From NCBI GenBank assembly GCA_964451605.1, contig CAYVJA010000013.1:1-52309 (forward strand): a DNA stretch of 52,309 bases, given 5' to 3'. A program made the translations under genes and the position numbers. The notes under the pieces are model-generated. The model was not told where the DNA came from. It worked only from the letters and a program-made list of their open reading frames with translations, and ran no database searches. Shown here in pieces: positions 17,679 through 26,751 of the stretch (position 1 is the stretch's first letter; each line of letters begins with the position of its first letter). The DNA is from JAQVSH01 sp964451605. GTDB lineage: Bacteria; Bacteroidota; Bacteroidia; Bacteroidales; UBA4181.

Positions 17679-19601
17679 ATGGGCAAGATCATAGGAATCG
17701 ACCTGGGAACCACAAACTCGTGCGTTTCTGTAATGGAGGGCAATGAGCCGGTTGTGATTACTAATAACGAGGGAAAAAGAACCACCCCTTCGGTGGTGGC
17801 ATTTGTTGAGAACGGCGAACGTAAGGTAGGCGATCCCGCAAAACGTCAGGCCATTACCAACCCCCACAATACCATCTTTTCTATCAAACGGTTCATGGGC
17901 GAAACGTTCGACAAGGTAAGCAAAGAGATTTCGCGCGTACCCTATTCTGTTACCAACGAAAACAATGTACCCCGGATCGTGATTGGCGACCGCAGATATT
18001 CTCCGCAGGAGATCTCTGCCATGGTTCTGCAAAAGATGAAAAAAACGGCCGAGGATTATCTGGGTCAGGAGGTAACCGAGGCTGTCATCACCGTACCCGC
18101 CTATTTTAGCGATTCGCAACGACAAGCTACCAAGGAGGCCGGAGAAATTGCCGGACTGAAGGTTCGCCGTATCATCAACGAGCCCACAGCAGCTGCCCTG
18201 GCCTACGGCCTCGATAAGAAACATAAGAATATGCACGTGGCTGTATTCGACCTGGGTGGCGGTACGTTCGATATCAGTATCCTGGAGCTGGGCGACGGCG
18301 TCTTTGAGGTAAAATCGACCAATGGCGATACCCACCTTGGCGGAGACGACTTTGATCACGTGATTATCGACTGGCTGGCATCCGAATTCCTGAAAGAAGA
18401 GGGGCTCGATCTGCGTAAAGACCCCATGGCTCTGCAGCGTCTGAAAGAGGCAGCCGAGAAGGCAAAAATCGAACTCTCCAGCACTACGAGCACCGAAATC
18501 AACCTGCCTTACATCATGCCGGTGAATGGCATTCCCAAGCATCTGGTAAAGACCCTCACCCGCGCCCAGTTCGAGAAACTCTGCGACTCGCTGATTCAGG
18601 CAACGCTGGAACCCTGCCGTAAGGCCATTTCGGATGCAGGTGTCTCTCTGTCGGAAATCGATGAAGTCATTCTGGTGGGTGGTTCAACCCGTATTCCTGC
18701 CATTCAGGAGGTGGTAGAGAAGTTCTTTGGCCGCGTTCCTTCGAAAGGGGTTAATCCCGACGAAGTTGTGGCTGTGGGCGCTGCCATCCAGGGCGGTGTG
18801 CTTACCGGCGAGGTAAAAGATGTACTTCTTCTCGACGTAACTCCCCTTTCGCTGGGTATCGAGACCATGGGCAGTGTTATGACCCGTTTGATTGAGTCGA
18901 ACACCACCATTCCCACCAAGAAAACCGAAACCTTTACCACGGCCGCCGACAATCAATCGTCGGTAGAGATTCATGTTCTGCAGGGCGAACGTCCCATGGC
19001 TGCCGGGAACAAAACGATTGGCCGCTTCCACCTTGACGGAATCCCCTCTGCACCCCGTGGTGTACCGCAAATCGAGGTAACCTTCGACATCGATGCCAAC
19101 GGTATTCTGAATGTATCGGCCCGCGATAAAGGCACCGGCAAACAGCAGAGTATCCGCATTGAGGCCTCTTCGGGTCTGACCGATGCCGAAATTGATCGAA
19201 TGAAGAAAGAGGCCGAAGCCAATGCCGAGTCGGATCGTCAGGCAAAAGAGAAGATCGACAAACTGAACGGCGCCGACAGCCTGATTTTCCAAACCGACAA
19301 ACAGCTTAAGGAGCTGGGCGACAAGCTTCCTGCCGATAAGAAGGGTCCTATCGAAGCTGCACTGGCAAAACTGAAGGAGGCGCACAAAGCGCAGGATCTG
19401 GCCGCTATCGACCAGGCAACCGAGGAGCTGAACAAAGCATTCCACGCCGCCTCCGAAGAGATGTACAAAGCCGGACAGGCCGCCGGTGGAGATGCCGGCC
19501 CCGGTGCTCAGCAGGCACAATCGGGTGCAGGCAGCAATGCCGGAGCCCAGGGTGGCGACAACGGATCGGTTACCGATGTAGAGTTTGAGGAGGTAAAATA
19601 A
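17679..19601 (+). CDS. dnaK: Molecular chaperone DnaK (Hsp70)
   Basis: ATP-driven chaperone, 640 residues, full length. Actin-like ATPase domain: phosphate 1 loop IGIDLGTTNSCV at 5-16, DLGGGTFDISI near 190, adenosine motif VGGSTRIPAIQE near 330-341. The substrate-binding domain starts at the linker DVLLLDVTPLSLGIE, followed by the helical lid and a Gly/Ala/Gln-rich tail ending VTDVEFEEVK. No grpE or dnaJ is adjacent. It is monocistronic, with a strong terminator 28 bp after the stop and a sigma-54-type promoter upstream. It is the natural partner of ClpB at 3167-5761. Confidence 0.98.
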   Translation: MGKIIGIDLGTTNSCVSVMEGNEPVVITNNEGKRTTPSVVAFVENGERKVGDPAKRQAITNPHNTIFSIKRFMGETFDKVSKEISRVPYSVTNENNVPRIVIGDRRYSPQEISAMVLQKMKKTAEDYLGQEVTEAVITVPAYFSDSQRQATKEAGEIAGLKVRRIINEPTAAALAYGLDKKHKNMHVAVFDLGGGTFDISILELGDGVFEVKSTNGDTHLGGDDFDHVIIDWLASEFLKEEGLDLRKDPMALQRLKEAAEKAKIELSSTTSTEINLPYIMPVNGIPKHLVKTLTRAQFEKLCDSLIQATLEPCRKAISDAGVSLSEIDEVILVGGSTRIPAIQEVVEKFFGRVPSKGVNPDEVVAVGAAIQGGVLTGEVKDVLLLDVTPLSLGIETMGSVMTRLIESNTTIPTKKTETFTTAADNQSSVEIHVLQGERPMAAGNKTIGRFHLDGIPSAPRGVPQIEVTFDIDANGILNVSARDKGTGKQQSIRIEASSGLTDAEIDRMKKEAEANAESDRQAKEKIDKLNGADSLIFQTDKQLKELGDKLPADKKGPIEAALAKLKEAHKAQDLAAIDQATEELNKAFHAASEEMYKAGQAAGGDAGPGAQQAQSGAGSNAGAQGGDNGSVTDVEFEEVK

Positions 19602-19629
19602 GAGAGGTTAGTTGACTTATCCGCAACCG

Positions 19630-19672
19630 GGAAAACCGCAGTAAAAAGAACTTACTGCGGTTTTCCTTTTTT
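19630..19672 (+). terminator. Intrinsic terminator of dnaK
   Basis: GGAAAACCGCAGTAA (19630-19644) pairs perfectly over 15 bp with 19652-19666 across a 7-nt loop, followed by six T. There is no matching A-run on the left, so it acts mainly on the plus strand. Confidence 0.93.
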
Positions 19673-19677
19673 ATTTA

Positions 19678-20790
19678 TTAAAGAGCCAGAATGCGCGCCC
19701 AGATCTTTTGGTTGGCATATAATGTACTCATCAAATGATCTGCCAGACTAAAACCTTCACGGCCTTCGTTATAGAACCTCGGTTTATCGGCGTTTTCGCC
19801 CTCACCCACCAGCCATCTGATAGTCAGAAGTTGGATTCTGTTCGCAGACGAAGGGTCGATTAAGGCCGGATTAGCCCTGACCAGTGGTTCGCCACTCACT
19901 TCACTCCCCTCCGGGACCAACCCTGATAGATTGTGAAAGGCCTCCATGGCCGATATACCTCCATAACAGGCTTGCCTTACTCTTTCTGCGGCCGTAAGAG
20001 CAGAAAGCTCCTTTTTCAGCGACGTAACCACGTTGGGCATATCCGATCCCTCTCCGGATGCAGAGGCTTCGGCCCTGAATTCATCCATCTGTTGCTTAAA
20101 CTCCTTGGCCGCCACTTTGTCGGATTTCAGCAACTCCTGGTAAGCCTGCTCCATCTCACGGAGCACTGTCTGCGTATCGGTACTGCTGTTTCCGGGATTC
20201 TTCTTCTCTTCGTCGGCTATCAGTTTTTTCAGGTACTCCTCCTGTGACACCGGGATAAAGAGCGGAACAGATTTTTTACTCACTATAGTCACCTCGTGCC
20301 TATCATTGCGGTAAATCGGGAAGCCATGAAAATCGGCACTCTTTTGCGGGGAGAGAAAGATATCCTCCACAAGAGGCGATCCCAGCATCTGCAGCGGGTT
20401 GTTCAAAGAAAGGGTGAGAGAAGATCCGGATCCCACCGTAACTCGTTCGCCCTCTTCGAACAGGTAAGGCAGAAAACGAATTTCAAGTTCGTAGCCATCG
20501 CTGTAACAAGACACTTTAATACCCTGAGGCGGAGCAATCGAATCCCAACTGCAAAGGATAGAGCAGATCTCGCCGAACAGAGCCTGGTTGCTCCCGCTAA
20601 TCCTCTTTTCAATCTCTCCCCGGGTGAAGGGCATAAAGAGACGCCCGTCCTCCTCCACTTTCTTTTCGGAAAAGGGGGGTCGTTGCTGTGCCCGGCAAGG
20701 GGCCGAAAGAAAAAGCAGTGCACAAAGCAGGCAAACGGCTGCTTTACCGCTTGTGCCGGATTGTCGCGGGGTAACTACTCTTTGGGCCAT
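19678..20790 (-). CDS. Exported protein of unknown function, last gene of a four-gene secreted operon
   Basis: 370 residues, family not recognised. An n-region of about 16 residues precedes a hydrophobic core (AAVCLLCALLFLSAP) and a likely signal peptidase cut after CRA, so it is exported. Residues about 50-190 look beta-rich (FGEICSILCSWDS, YELEIRFLPYLFEEGERVTV); about 195-260 are charged and helical (EEYLKKLIADEEKKN, LREMEQAYQELLKSDKVAAKEFKQQ), probably coiled coil; the C-terminal 100 residues have mixed predicted structure. No catalytic motif is visible. Its start lies inside the end of the preceding gene (16-bp overlap), implying translational coupling. Confidence 0.7.
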   Translation of the reverse strand: MAQRVVTPRQSGTSGKAAVCLLCALLFLSAPCRAQQRPPFSEKKVEEDGRLFMPFTRGEIEKRISGSNQALFGEICSILCSWDSIAPPQGIKVSCYSDGYELEIRFLPYLFEEGERVTVGSGSSLTLSLNNPLQMLGSPLVEDIFLSPQKSADFHGFPIYRNDRHEVTIVSKKSVPLFIPVSQEEYLKKLIADEEKKNPGNSSTDTQTVLREMEQAYQELLKSDKVAAKEFKQQMDEFRAEASASGEGSDMPNVVTSLKKELSALTAAERVRQACYGGISAMEAFHNLSGLVPEGSEVSGEPLVRANPALIDPSSANRIQLLTIRWLVGEGENADKPRFYNEGREGFSLADHLMSTLYANQKIWARILAL

Positions 20791-22535
20791 ATTGTGAGTT
20801 TTGCAGTAATTTTAACCTCTCTCTCTTCATTATCTTTCTTACGATAACTCCCATTAACGCTGATTGTATAGACCCCTTCCGGATTGAGCAGATATTGCTC
20901 CAACGCTTCCGTGCCGGGTATAGATAAGGGGACTATAAACTCTTGGTTCTCCTGATCATTGACCTTAATGGTATAATCGATACCTGCGAAAGGAAGGATG
21001 CTTTTTGCATCGATCGACTCCGAAAACGAAGTAAGGTCGGCACACGGATAATCACGCTTTTGTCCCTTATCATCGCCCGACGTTTTGTACTTGTTCGATT
21101 GAAAGAGTAGCCGACTATTCGATCCTAAGCGAACCACCAAACAATATCTTGGGCTTAAACTGCTGATTGTCATATTTCCCGTTTCTGCTCCCCGTTCCAG
21201 CGCAATACCCACACTTATATCATACCCGTTGCTATAGCCCTTTATTCGGCCCGATCGGACTACCTCAAGTTTATCTTCACATAAACCATACTGACTGTAA
21301 TTCGATTCCGCCCTGACAAGCGAAGGTTCTCCGGCTGCATCTGTCAGGGTCTTTCCGGTAACCACCTCAAACCGGTCGGTTTCGGTTAAGGCTCTTTGCA
21401 GCACCTCCTTGCTTTCGTTCACCACTTTGATTCTCTCCGGAATAATGGTTAAGTCGAGTGATGAAACGGTAAAGGTTTGTGCAGACGATCTGGATGTTTT
21501 CGGACTGGATATCGTAGGGCTGCCGCTTCTGGACACAGCATTCACCTCAATCTCCCCAATCAGCGCAGTAACCGGTTCTCCCTCAATATCGATGGTGGCC
21601 TCCCCTTTCGCATAGCGCTCTTCGCCAAAAGGAGCTTTATAGGTGTAATAGACGCGAAGGATAGCTTTCCCTTTCTGTTTTCCTGCAACGAAAGTTGCCT
21701 TTGCCACGCCGGAATCATCGGTAACCACCTCGCTTTCGGAAAATTCGCCAAGCGTAGAGGGAGGCAGCACTTCACCCAGGGCACTTCCCCCTTTCAGAAG
21801 AATCTTTCTGCCGGGCAGAACCTCACCGTCACAATCGGTGAGGCGGAAAGCAACCGTGACTTTGTCCTCTTTTTTTATCGATTTGGCATGGGGCAAAACC
21901 TCAATCGCGTTCGCATCAATAGCTATATCCTTGTTTTCTTCCCGCTTACGGGTTTCGAACGAGCGAATGATCATAGACAAAGGCGAAAAACCCTGGAAAC
22001 CGGCATTCTTCCCTACATCCGTTTTCGAGATACCCACATCGGCCAAAGAAGCAAAGGTTCTGGTAAAGGATTTGACAACCTCACGGCTTCTGCTGGTTTC
22101 CAGAATGAAAGAGATCGAAAAACCGCCCGACGATTCGGTAACTTCCGACCTGATCAGGTAATGGCTGCCTGAAGAGATAGGCAAACTGCCCGTCGGAGCC
22201 GTATTCTGACTGTTCATGGAACCCTCTCCATTCGCACCGGCAACAAAACTTCCGTCATAAATATGGATACAGTCCGGATTTAGGTCATTGGCTTTAATGG
22301 ATTGCTTAAGTGTCCCAACACATTGATTACGAAGGTAATAATACCCGGCTGCAAGCTGAGGATCGTCGGGTGCCGAAATTTTTACGTCCGAGTTAAAGAC
22401 GGTAATACCATAGGTCTGGCAGGGATCGCATTGCGAGAATGCCTTAGCGTTTGGATACAAAACGATTACTAGCACCAAAAGCCGGAACCATGCAGCAAAT
22501 TTTCGAAAATCCATATGATTCTGATTATTATTCAT
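20775..22535 (-). CDS. Exported protein with a Big_1-like Ig domain
   Basis: 586 residues. A signal peptide (hydrophobic core near 18-30, cut near AFS-Q) exports it. Residues about 222-300 resemble a Big_1/invasin-type Ig domain: KVTVAFRLTDCDGEVLPGRK, then VVTDDSGVAKATFVAGKQKG, the usual pattern of an extracellular beta sandwich. Residues about 120-165 weakly resemble the beta-alpha part of TolB/CsgG-like domains; this is speculative. Cysteines at 36, 39, 72 and 89 suggest disulfides. The start may instead be Met8 (22514), which would turn an 8-bp overlap with the preceding gene into a 13-bp gap. No function can be named. Confidence 0.72.
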   Translation of the reverse strand: MNNNQNHMDFRKFAAWFRLLVLVIVLYPNAKAFSQCDPCQTYGITVFNSDVKISAPDDPQLAAGYYYLRNQCVGTLKQSIKANDLNPDCIHIYDGSFVAGANGEGSMNSQNTAPTGSLPISSGSHYLIRSEVTESSGGFSISFILETSRSREVVKSFTRTFASLADVGISKTDVGKNAGFQGFSPLSMIIRSFETRKREENKDIAIDANAIEVLPHAKSIKKEDKVTVAFRLTDCDGEVLPGRKILLKGGSALGEVLPPSTLGEFSESEVVTDDSGVAKATFVAGKQKGKAILRVYYTYKAPFGEERYAKGEATIDIEGEPVTALIGEIEVNAVSRSGSPTISSPKTSRSSAQTFTVSSLDLTIIPERIKVVNESKEVLQRALTETDRFEVVTGKTLTDAAGEPSLVRAESNYSQYGLCEDKLEVVRSGRIKGYSNGYDISVGIALERGAETGNMTISSLSPRYCLVVRLGSNSRLLFQSNKYKTSGDDKGQKRDYPCADLTSFSESIDAKSILPFAGIDYTIKVNDQENQEFIVPLSIPGTEALEQYLLNPEGVYTISVNGSYRKKDNEEREVKITAKLTIWPKE

Positions 22536-23487
22536 CCTTGCGAATCCGATCGGCCCGAAACCGGAGCACTCCCTGAAATGAGGCTGTCTCTTGTCCCCAT
22601 TCCGACTCGGAGGAGAAAGAGCCGGTAAAGGGAGATTCGTAGTTGCCGGAAGGTTTTGTCAAAAAATTGATAAGTTTCATGGCATCAATAGTAGGAAGTT
22701 TTTCGAAATACTCCCTTTCGAACTGCTCTTCGAACGCTATTTTCTTCTCTGCATCCGCTTCCGAAAAATTCATTTTATCCACAGCAGTTATCAGATCAGG
22801 GCCGAAAAAAGAACCACAAGTTACAGATATGGGCAAAAGAAGCGTTTTATCGAACTCTTCCAGAGCAGACTTTTTATCAATTTGGTCCGACGAAGCCAAA
22901 GTGTTTGGTTTGGACTTCACATTCCGAACCGGATGATATTGCGAGTCGGAGATGCCTTTGATAAATAGCCGGAATTGCAGTGGTTTTTTGGCTTTCAGAT
23001 CTTTACTGTAATCGGGAATGGAAAAGAAGAGCTCCATTAACGGATAGATCTCGCCGGTTGCGTTGATTTCCGAAATGACTCCGCCCTCTTCAGAAACAAA
23101 ATGCACATCCGCCTGCATCCAGCTCTCTTCCTGTCTGATACCCCCTTGCGGGATATCGACTAATCCGCCCCCGCACGGATATCCACAGGATGCGATAACC
23201 GGATTTTCCACATACCCCACAGAGCTGAGCGGCTTTTCTACAAAAGCAGTCAGATCGTTACGGTTAAAGGATAACTGAACAGGCGACTTGATCCGGTAAG
23301 TACCCTTTTGTTTGTTGCCATTTTTGTAGTCGACGGCATGGGTAAAAGTGAGTTCCAACTCTCCTTGTGCTACGTAATCATAGCCCGATACCCCGTGAAG
23401 AGGTTCATTTTCGGTTTGCGCACCGGCAAAGCACGTTGGAAGTAACAACAGGCAAACGAGTGAATAGAAAACAGGAAATTTCATCAT
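22528..23487 (-). CDS. Exported protein of unknown function
   Basis: 319 residues, family not recognised. A clear signal peptide (FYSLVCLLLLPTCFAGAQ) is followed by a beta-rich body that opens with GYDYVAQGELELTFTHAVDY, a pattern seen in outer-surface or periplasmic beta proteins. A Cys-rich turn CGYPCGGGL lies near 100-108. The stretch from about 225 to 270 is helical and acidic (FSEADAEKKIAFEEQFEREY). Second gene of the four-gene run: it starts 14 bp after the first and overlaps the third by 8 bp. No enzymatic motif is visible. Confidence 0.7.
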   Translation of the reverse strand: MMKFPVFYSLVCLLLLPTCFAGAQTENEPLHGVSGYDYVAQGELELTFTHAVDYKNGNKQKGTYRIKSPVQLSFNRNDLTAFVEKPLSSVGYVENPVIASCGYPCGGGLVDIPQGGIRQEESWMQADVHFVSEEGGVISEINATGEIYPLMELFFSIPDYSKDLKAKKPLQFRLFIKGISDSQYHPVRNVKSKPNTLASSDQIDKKSALEEFDKTLLLPISVTCGSFFGPDLITAVDKMNFSEADAEKKIAFEEQFEREYFEKLPTIDAMKLINFLTKPSGNYESPFTGSFSSESEWGQETASFQGVLRFRADRIRKDE

Positions 23488-23501
23488 CTTACGTTTTACG
23501 G

Positions 23502-24389
23502 TTACTGCTCATACGGACCAACCCAATATTTATATGCACCGGACAACACATCCGCATACTCACCGACTGCGGAATAACAGCTTAGATCGTCCGAAGTGAC
23601 TAGACCCACCTTCTGCAAACGCACGATTTCGTTTTGCACTTTTGCAAGTTTTCTGTAATCGGGCAAAAGGGCTTTGAGCGTTGTGAGATACTGCGAAATG
23701 GCATCTGTCAGTAAAGGGGACATCTTTTCGCAATGACGGATCTTCAGCGCATAAATCTGTTTTTCGGCTGCCTTCGATCTCGCAATCTCAGCAGGACTAC
23801 AAATTCCCGAACAGAGCTGACTTTCGAGCGGCCTCATTTGGGCGTCTAGTTGAATGCGTTCTATAGAATCTTTGCGTTCAACATTCTGCAACATTTCAGC
23901 CGCTCTCTTCATCCGCTCAGTAATCCGTTCGCCCAAGCTCTTTTGTTCGTTGGCAAGAGCAAACAGCCGGGCACTCCCGGCTTGATTCTGCATGTCTGTT
24001 GTGCCCCCTTGTTGCGCCTTTCGCATCATCGTTGCGGCATACTCTTTTGCCCACTTCGCCTGATCGGCCTCGCTCATTTGGTCGAGTTTTTCCACATCAT
24101 CTTCAGTCAGGCCTGATTTACGAAGGGCATCTGATACCATACTGCTTTCGGACGCAGCCGCCTGAGCCCGTTCATCGGCATGAATACGGTCGACGACCTC
24201 TTGAAGCGAAACCTGCACTTCGTAAATTCTTTGCACAAAACGCATCATTTCAGTGGTATCGGATCCACAGGCAATGGTGGGAACAGCGGGAAGACGACTC
24301 AATAAAGCTTCGGGAGAAGTTTGTGCATTTGATACCACCGGGTGAATAAGCACGATGAGAGCCAAAACCGAAAATCGTATGGTTTCCAT
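23502..24389 (-). CDS. Exported helical protein of unknown function, first gene of the operon
   Basis: 295 residues, family not recognised. A signal peptide (METIRFSVLALIVLIHPVVS, cut after NAQ) precedes a body that is almost entirely helical, with long charged repeats such as MRFVQRIYEVQVSLQEVVDR and LGERITERMKRAAEMLQNVE, suggesting an extended coiled coil in the periplasm or at the surface. Cysteines recur as LCSGICSP, HCEKM and LSCYS, probably disulfide-bonded. The 247-bp region upstream separates it from a divergent histidine kinase gene. I see no clear TAnnTTTG box facing this way. Confidence 0.7.
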   Translation of the reverse strand: METIRFSVLALIVLIHPVVSNAQTSPEALLSRLPAVPTIACGSDTTEMMRFVQRIYEVQVSLQEVVDRIHADERAQAAASESSMVSDALRKSGLTEDDVEKLDQMSEADQAKWAKEYAATMMRKAQQGGTTDMQNQAGSARLFALANEQKSLGERITERMKRAAEMLQNVERKDSIERIQLDAQMRPLESQLCSGICSPAEIARSKAAEKQIYALKIRHCEKMSPLLTDAISQYLTTLKALLPDYRKLAKVQNEIVRLQKVGLVTSDDLSCYSAVGEYADVLSGAYKYWVGPYEQ

Positions 24390-24533
24390 ATATCATAAGT
24401 AGATTAGTAGTTATTGCGCAGTCAGATGCAACTATTCAGTTACGCCTGCGGGATGCGAAGTGAATATAAGCAGGCGAATCGGGTTGTGATTGTAAAAAAG
24501 CGACAGCCAGAAAAAAATGTGTATCACATGCAT

Positions 24534-24541
24534 TACCTTTG
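24534..24541 (+). promoter_or_regulatory. Bacteroidota -7 box (TACCTTTG) for the histidine kinase gene
   Basis: Exact TAnnTTTG match 95 bp before the kinase start, giving a leader of about 90 nt that includes the inverted repeat at 24595-24619. Confidence 0.45.
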
Positions 24542-24594
24542 TTTACAGGCAGTAATGACTCCGGGATATTTGCACCGATATCAAGGGGATTCAC

Positions 24595-24619
24595 GTTGCA
24601 GCGCGCACTGCTCTGCAAC
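24595..24619 (+). repeat. Inverted repeat in the histidine kinase leader
   Basis: GTTGCAG (24595-24601) pairs with CTGCAAC (24613-24619) across an 11-nt loop and ends 17 bp before the start codon. No T-run follows, so it is not a terminator; it could affect translation. Confidence 0.4.
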
Positions 24620-24636
24620 TATAAATCAGCGGAAAG

Positions 24637-25800
24637 ATGAAAGACGAAACGAAAATCCTGGAAGAGCGAATAGTTCAGCTGGAAAAAGAGAATCTTCTTC
24701 TCAAACAACAACAAATCGAGATTACCGAGGCGAAGGAGTTGTATTTAAAAATTTTCGATGATTTCCCGGCGCTGATTTGGCGTTCGCGTTTAGATAAGTT
24801 GTGCGACTACTTCAACAAAACCTGGCTCGAGTTCACGGGCAGGTCAATGGAACAGGAGTTTGGAAACGGATGGGCAGAGGGAGTTCACCCCGATGATTTC
24901 GATTTCTGCGTGCAAACCTATGTGGCAGCTTTCGACAAGCGCGAGGCTTTTTTGATGGAATACCGCATGAAAAATGCGCAGGGCGAATATCGCTGGATCC
25001 GCGACTTTGGACGCCCTTTCTATGATCTCGACAACACCTTCCTGGGTTACATCGGATCGTGTTACGATATCACGGAAATCAAGGATAACGAGCTGCGTCT
25101 TACAGAATTAAATATCACAAAAGATAAATTCTTCTCTATCATAGCCCACGACTTGAGGAGTCCGTTCAATGCCATAATCGGATTCAGTCAACATCTGTTA
25201 ACATCTGTCGAAGAAAAGCGATTCGATGAGATGGAGGAGTATGCCAGAATCATCATGCAATCATCTAACCGGGCAATGGAGTTACTTACGAATCTGATGC
25301 AGTGGTCGCAGTCGCAATCGGGCCGACTCCAATTTCATCCCGAGCCTTTCGATATGGCGAATCTGATTCGTGAATGGCTGCCCTCTATTCACGATCTTGT
25401 CGGATTAAAATCAATAATCATTGAAATCCGGTTACCCGAGGTTGCCTTTGTAAATGCCGACATAGGCATGATCAGCACTGTTTTACGCAATCTCACTTCG
25501 AATGCCATAAAATTCACTCATCCGGGAGGTCAGATTTTGATTGCGCTCGAAACCACTGATAACGAATGCTTTGTATCGGTTAAAGATAATGGCGTGGGGA
25601 TTAAGAAGGAACGGATTGATTCGCTATTCTGCCTAAACAAGAGTTGCTCCACACAGGGTACACTCAGGGAGACCGGAACCGGATTAGGCCTGATCCTATG
25701 TAAGGAGTTTGTAGAGAAAAACGGTGGAATCCTCAGTGTGGAAAGTGTCGAAGGGGTCGGGTCGACCTTTACCTTCTCTTTGCCTTTGGCAAGATCATAG
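24637..25800 (+). CDS. Soluble PAS-domain sensor histidine kinase
   Basis: 387 residues without membrane segments, so it senses a cytoplasmic cue. Order: short N-terminal coiled coil (EERIVQLEKENLLLKQQQ, 9-26), a PAS fold with PAC motif (about 34-148; GWAEGVHPDDFDF, YRMKNAQGEYRWIRDFGRP), HisKA with phospho-accepting His171 in IIAHDLRSPFNAIIGF, and HATPase_c with N box NLTSNAIKF, G1 VKDNGVGI and G2 GTGLGLILCKEF. No response regulator is adjacent, so it is an orphan kinase here; the next gene is an AraC-type regulator without a receiver domain. It is divergent from the four-gene secreted operon. Confidence 0.93.
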   Translation: MKDETKILEERIVQLEKENLLLKQQQIEITEAKELYLKIFDDFPALIWRSRLDKLCDYFNKTWLEFTGRSMEQEFGNGWAEGVHPDDFDFCVQTYVAAFDKREAFLMEYRMKNAQGEYRWIRDFGRPFYDLDNTFLGYIGSCYDITEIKDNELRLTELNITKDKFFSIIAHDLRSPFNAIIGFSQHLLTSVEEKRFDEMEEYARIIMQSSNRAMELLTNLMQWSQSQSGRLQFHPEPFDMANLIREWLPSIHDLVGLKSIIIEIRLPEVAFVNADIGMISTVLRNLTSNAIKFTHPGGQILIALETTDNECFVSVKDNGVGIKKERIDSLFCLNKSCSTQGTLRETGTGLGLILCKEFVEKNGGILSVESVEGVGSTFTFSLPLARS

Positions 25801-25950
25801 TCTCCTGCATCCTTGCCGAAAGATCCCCTGGCGGACTGGAGAAAAAGAATAAGAAAACGCTTTGATTTCAAAAAAATCTGTATCTTCGTTTACAAAGCGG
25901 CATATTCTCTATACTTCTTATTTTCAGTACATTAACCACAAATAAACGCT

Positions 25951-26751
25951 ATGGGAATTGAGGTCCGTTATTACGAGGCCGGAACCCGGATCAACTGGCT
26001 GGTGGGACAGTTCGAAACCCTCCGGTGTAATAAAAGAGCCCGGTTTTCAGATAAGTTTATTCCCCGTTTCGACATCTCGCTGGTTTTCCATTTCGGAACC
26101 CCTCCCCTGATGATACACCCTGTGCGTAATCCGTTACCTCTCTATTTTCTCACCCCGATCCTCTCCCGTTCTAATTGCATGCAGGTGAATAAAAGTAACG
26201 ACACATTCATTGTCACCTGCAAACCCACAGTACTGTCAAAAATTTTACAGCTCAATCTGCTGCCCGGTCCTCAGATTTACACTCCCCTTCCGGAAGCCCT
26301 CTTTTCACTGCTCTGGAACCGTTTGCGGCAGTCAGAGTCGACAGAGGAGAGAATCGAGTGTTTTGCAGCCTTTCTGGAAGAGTTGTACCCGGGAACCTAC
26401 CATCCCGATATCATAGACTACATTTACGAAAGAATCATTACTTCTGCCGGCTCCGAACCGCTGTCAGACCTGCTCAAAGAGTATTCTTTGAGCGAAAGAA
26501 CGCTCCAGCGACAGTTTCAAAAAAGGGTGGGAATCACCCCCAAAAAATTGATGCGCATTGTCAGAATCAATCGTATCTGGGAACGAATAAAAAGCAGGGA
26601 GAGCATAGACTATCAGGATATCATCTTCGAAGGCAACTACTTTGACCAGACACACTTTATCAAAGACTTCAAAGATATCACGGGCGAAACCCCCGATGTC
26701 TTTTTCAAACGCGACCTTTCTTATGTAAAAGCGCTCTCCGGCAAGCCTTAA
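25951..26751 (+). CDS. AraC family transcriptional regulator
   Basis: 266 residues. The N-terminal ~150 residues form a sensor-like domain of the type seen in many Bacteroidota AraC proteins (GTRINWLVGQFETLRCNKR and VFHFGTPPLMIH), with no recognisable ligand. The C-terminal two-helix-turn-helix domain contains YSLSERTLQRQFQKRVGITP and the second helix set ending FDQTHFIKDFKDITGETP, the family signature. A 7-of-8 -7 box, TATCTTCG, lies at 25881-25888. It sits between the histidine kinase and the OmpA-like gene on the same strand; control of the latter is a reasonable guess. Confidence 0.9.
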   Translation: MGIEVRYYEAGTRINWLVGQFETLRCNKRARFSDKFIPRFDISLVFHFGTPPLMIHPVRNPLPLYFLTPILSRSNCMQVNKSNDTFIVTCKPTVLSKILQLNLLPGPQIYTPLPEALFSLLWNRLRQSESTEERIECFAAFLEELYPGTYHPDIIDYIYERIITSAGSEPLSDLLKEYSLSERTLQRQFQKRVGITPKKLMRIVRINRIWERIKSRESIDYQDIIFEGNYFDQTHFIKDFKDITGETPDVFFKRDLSYVKALSGKP

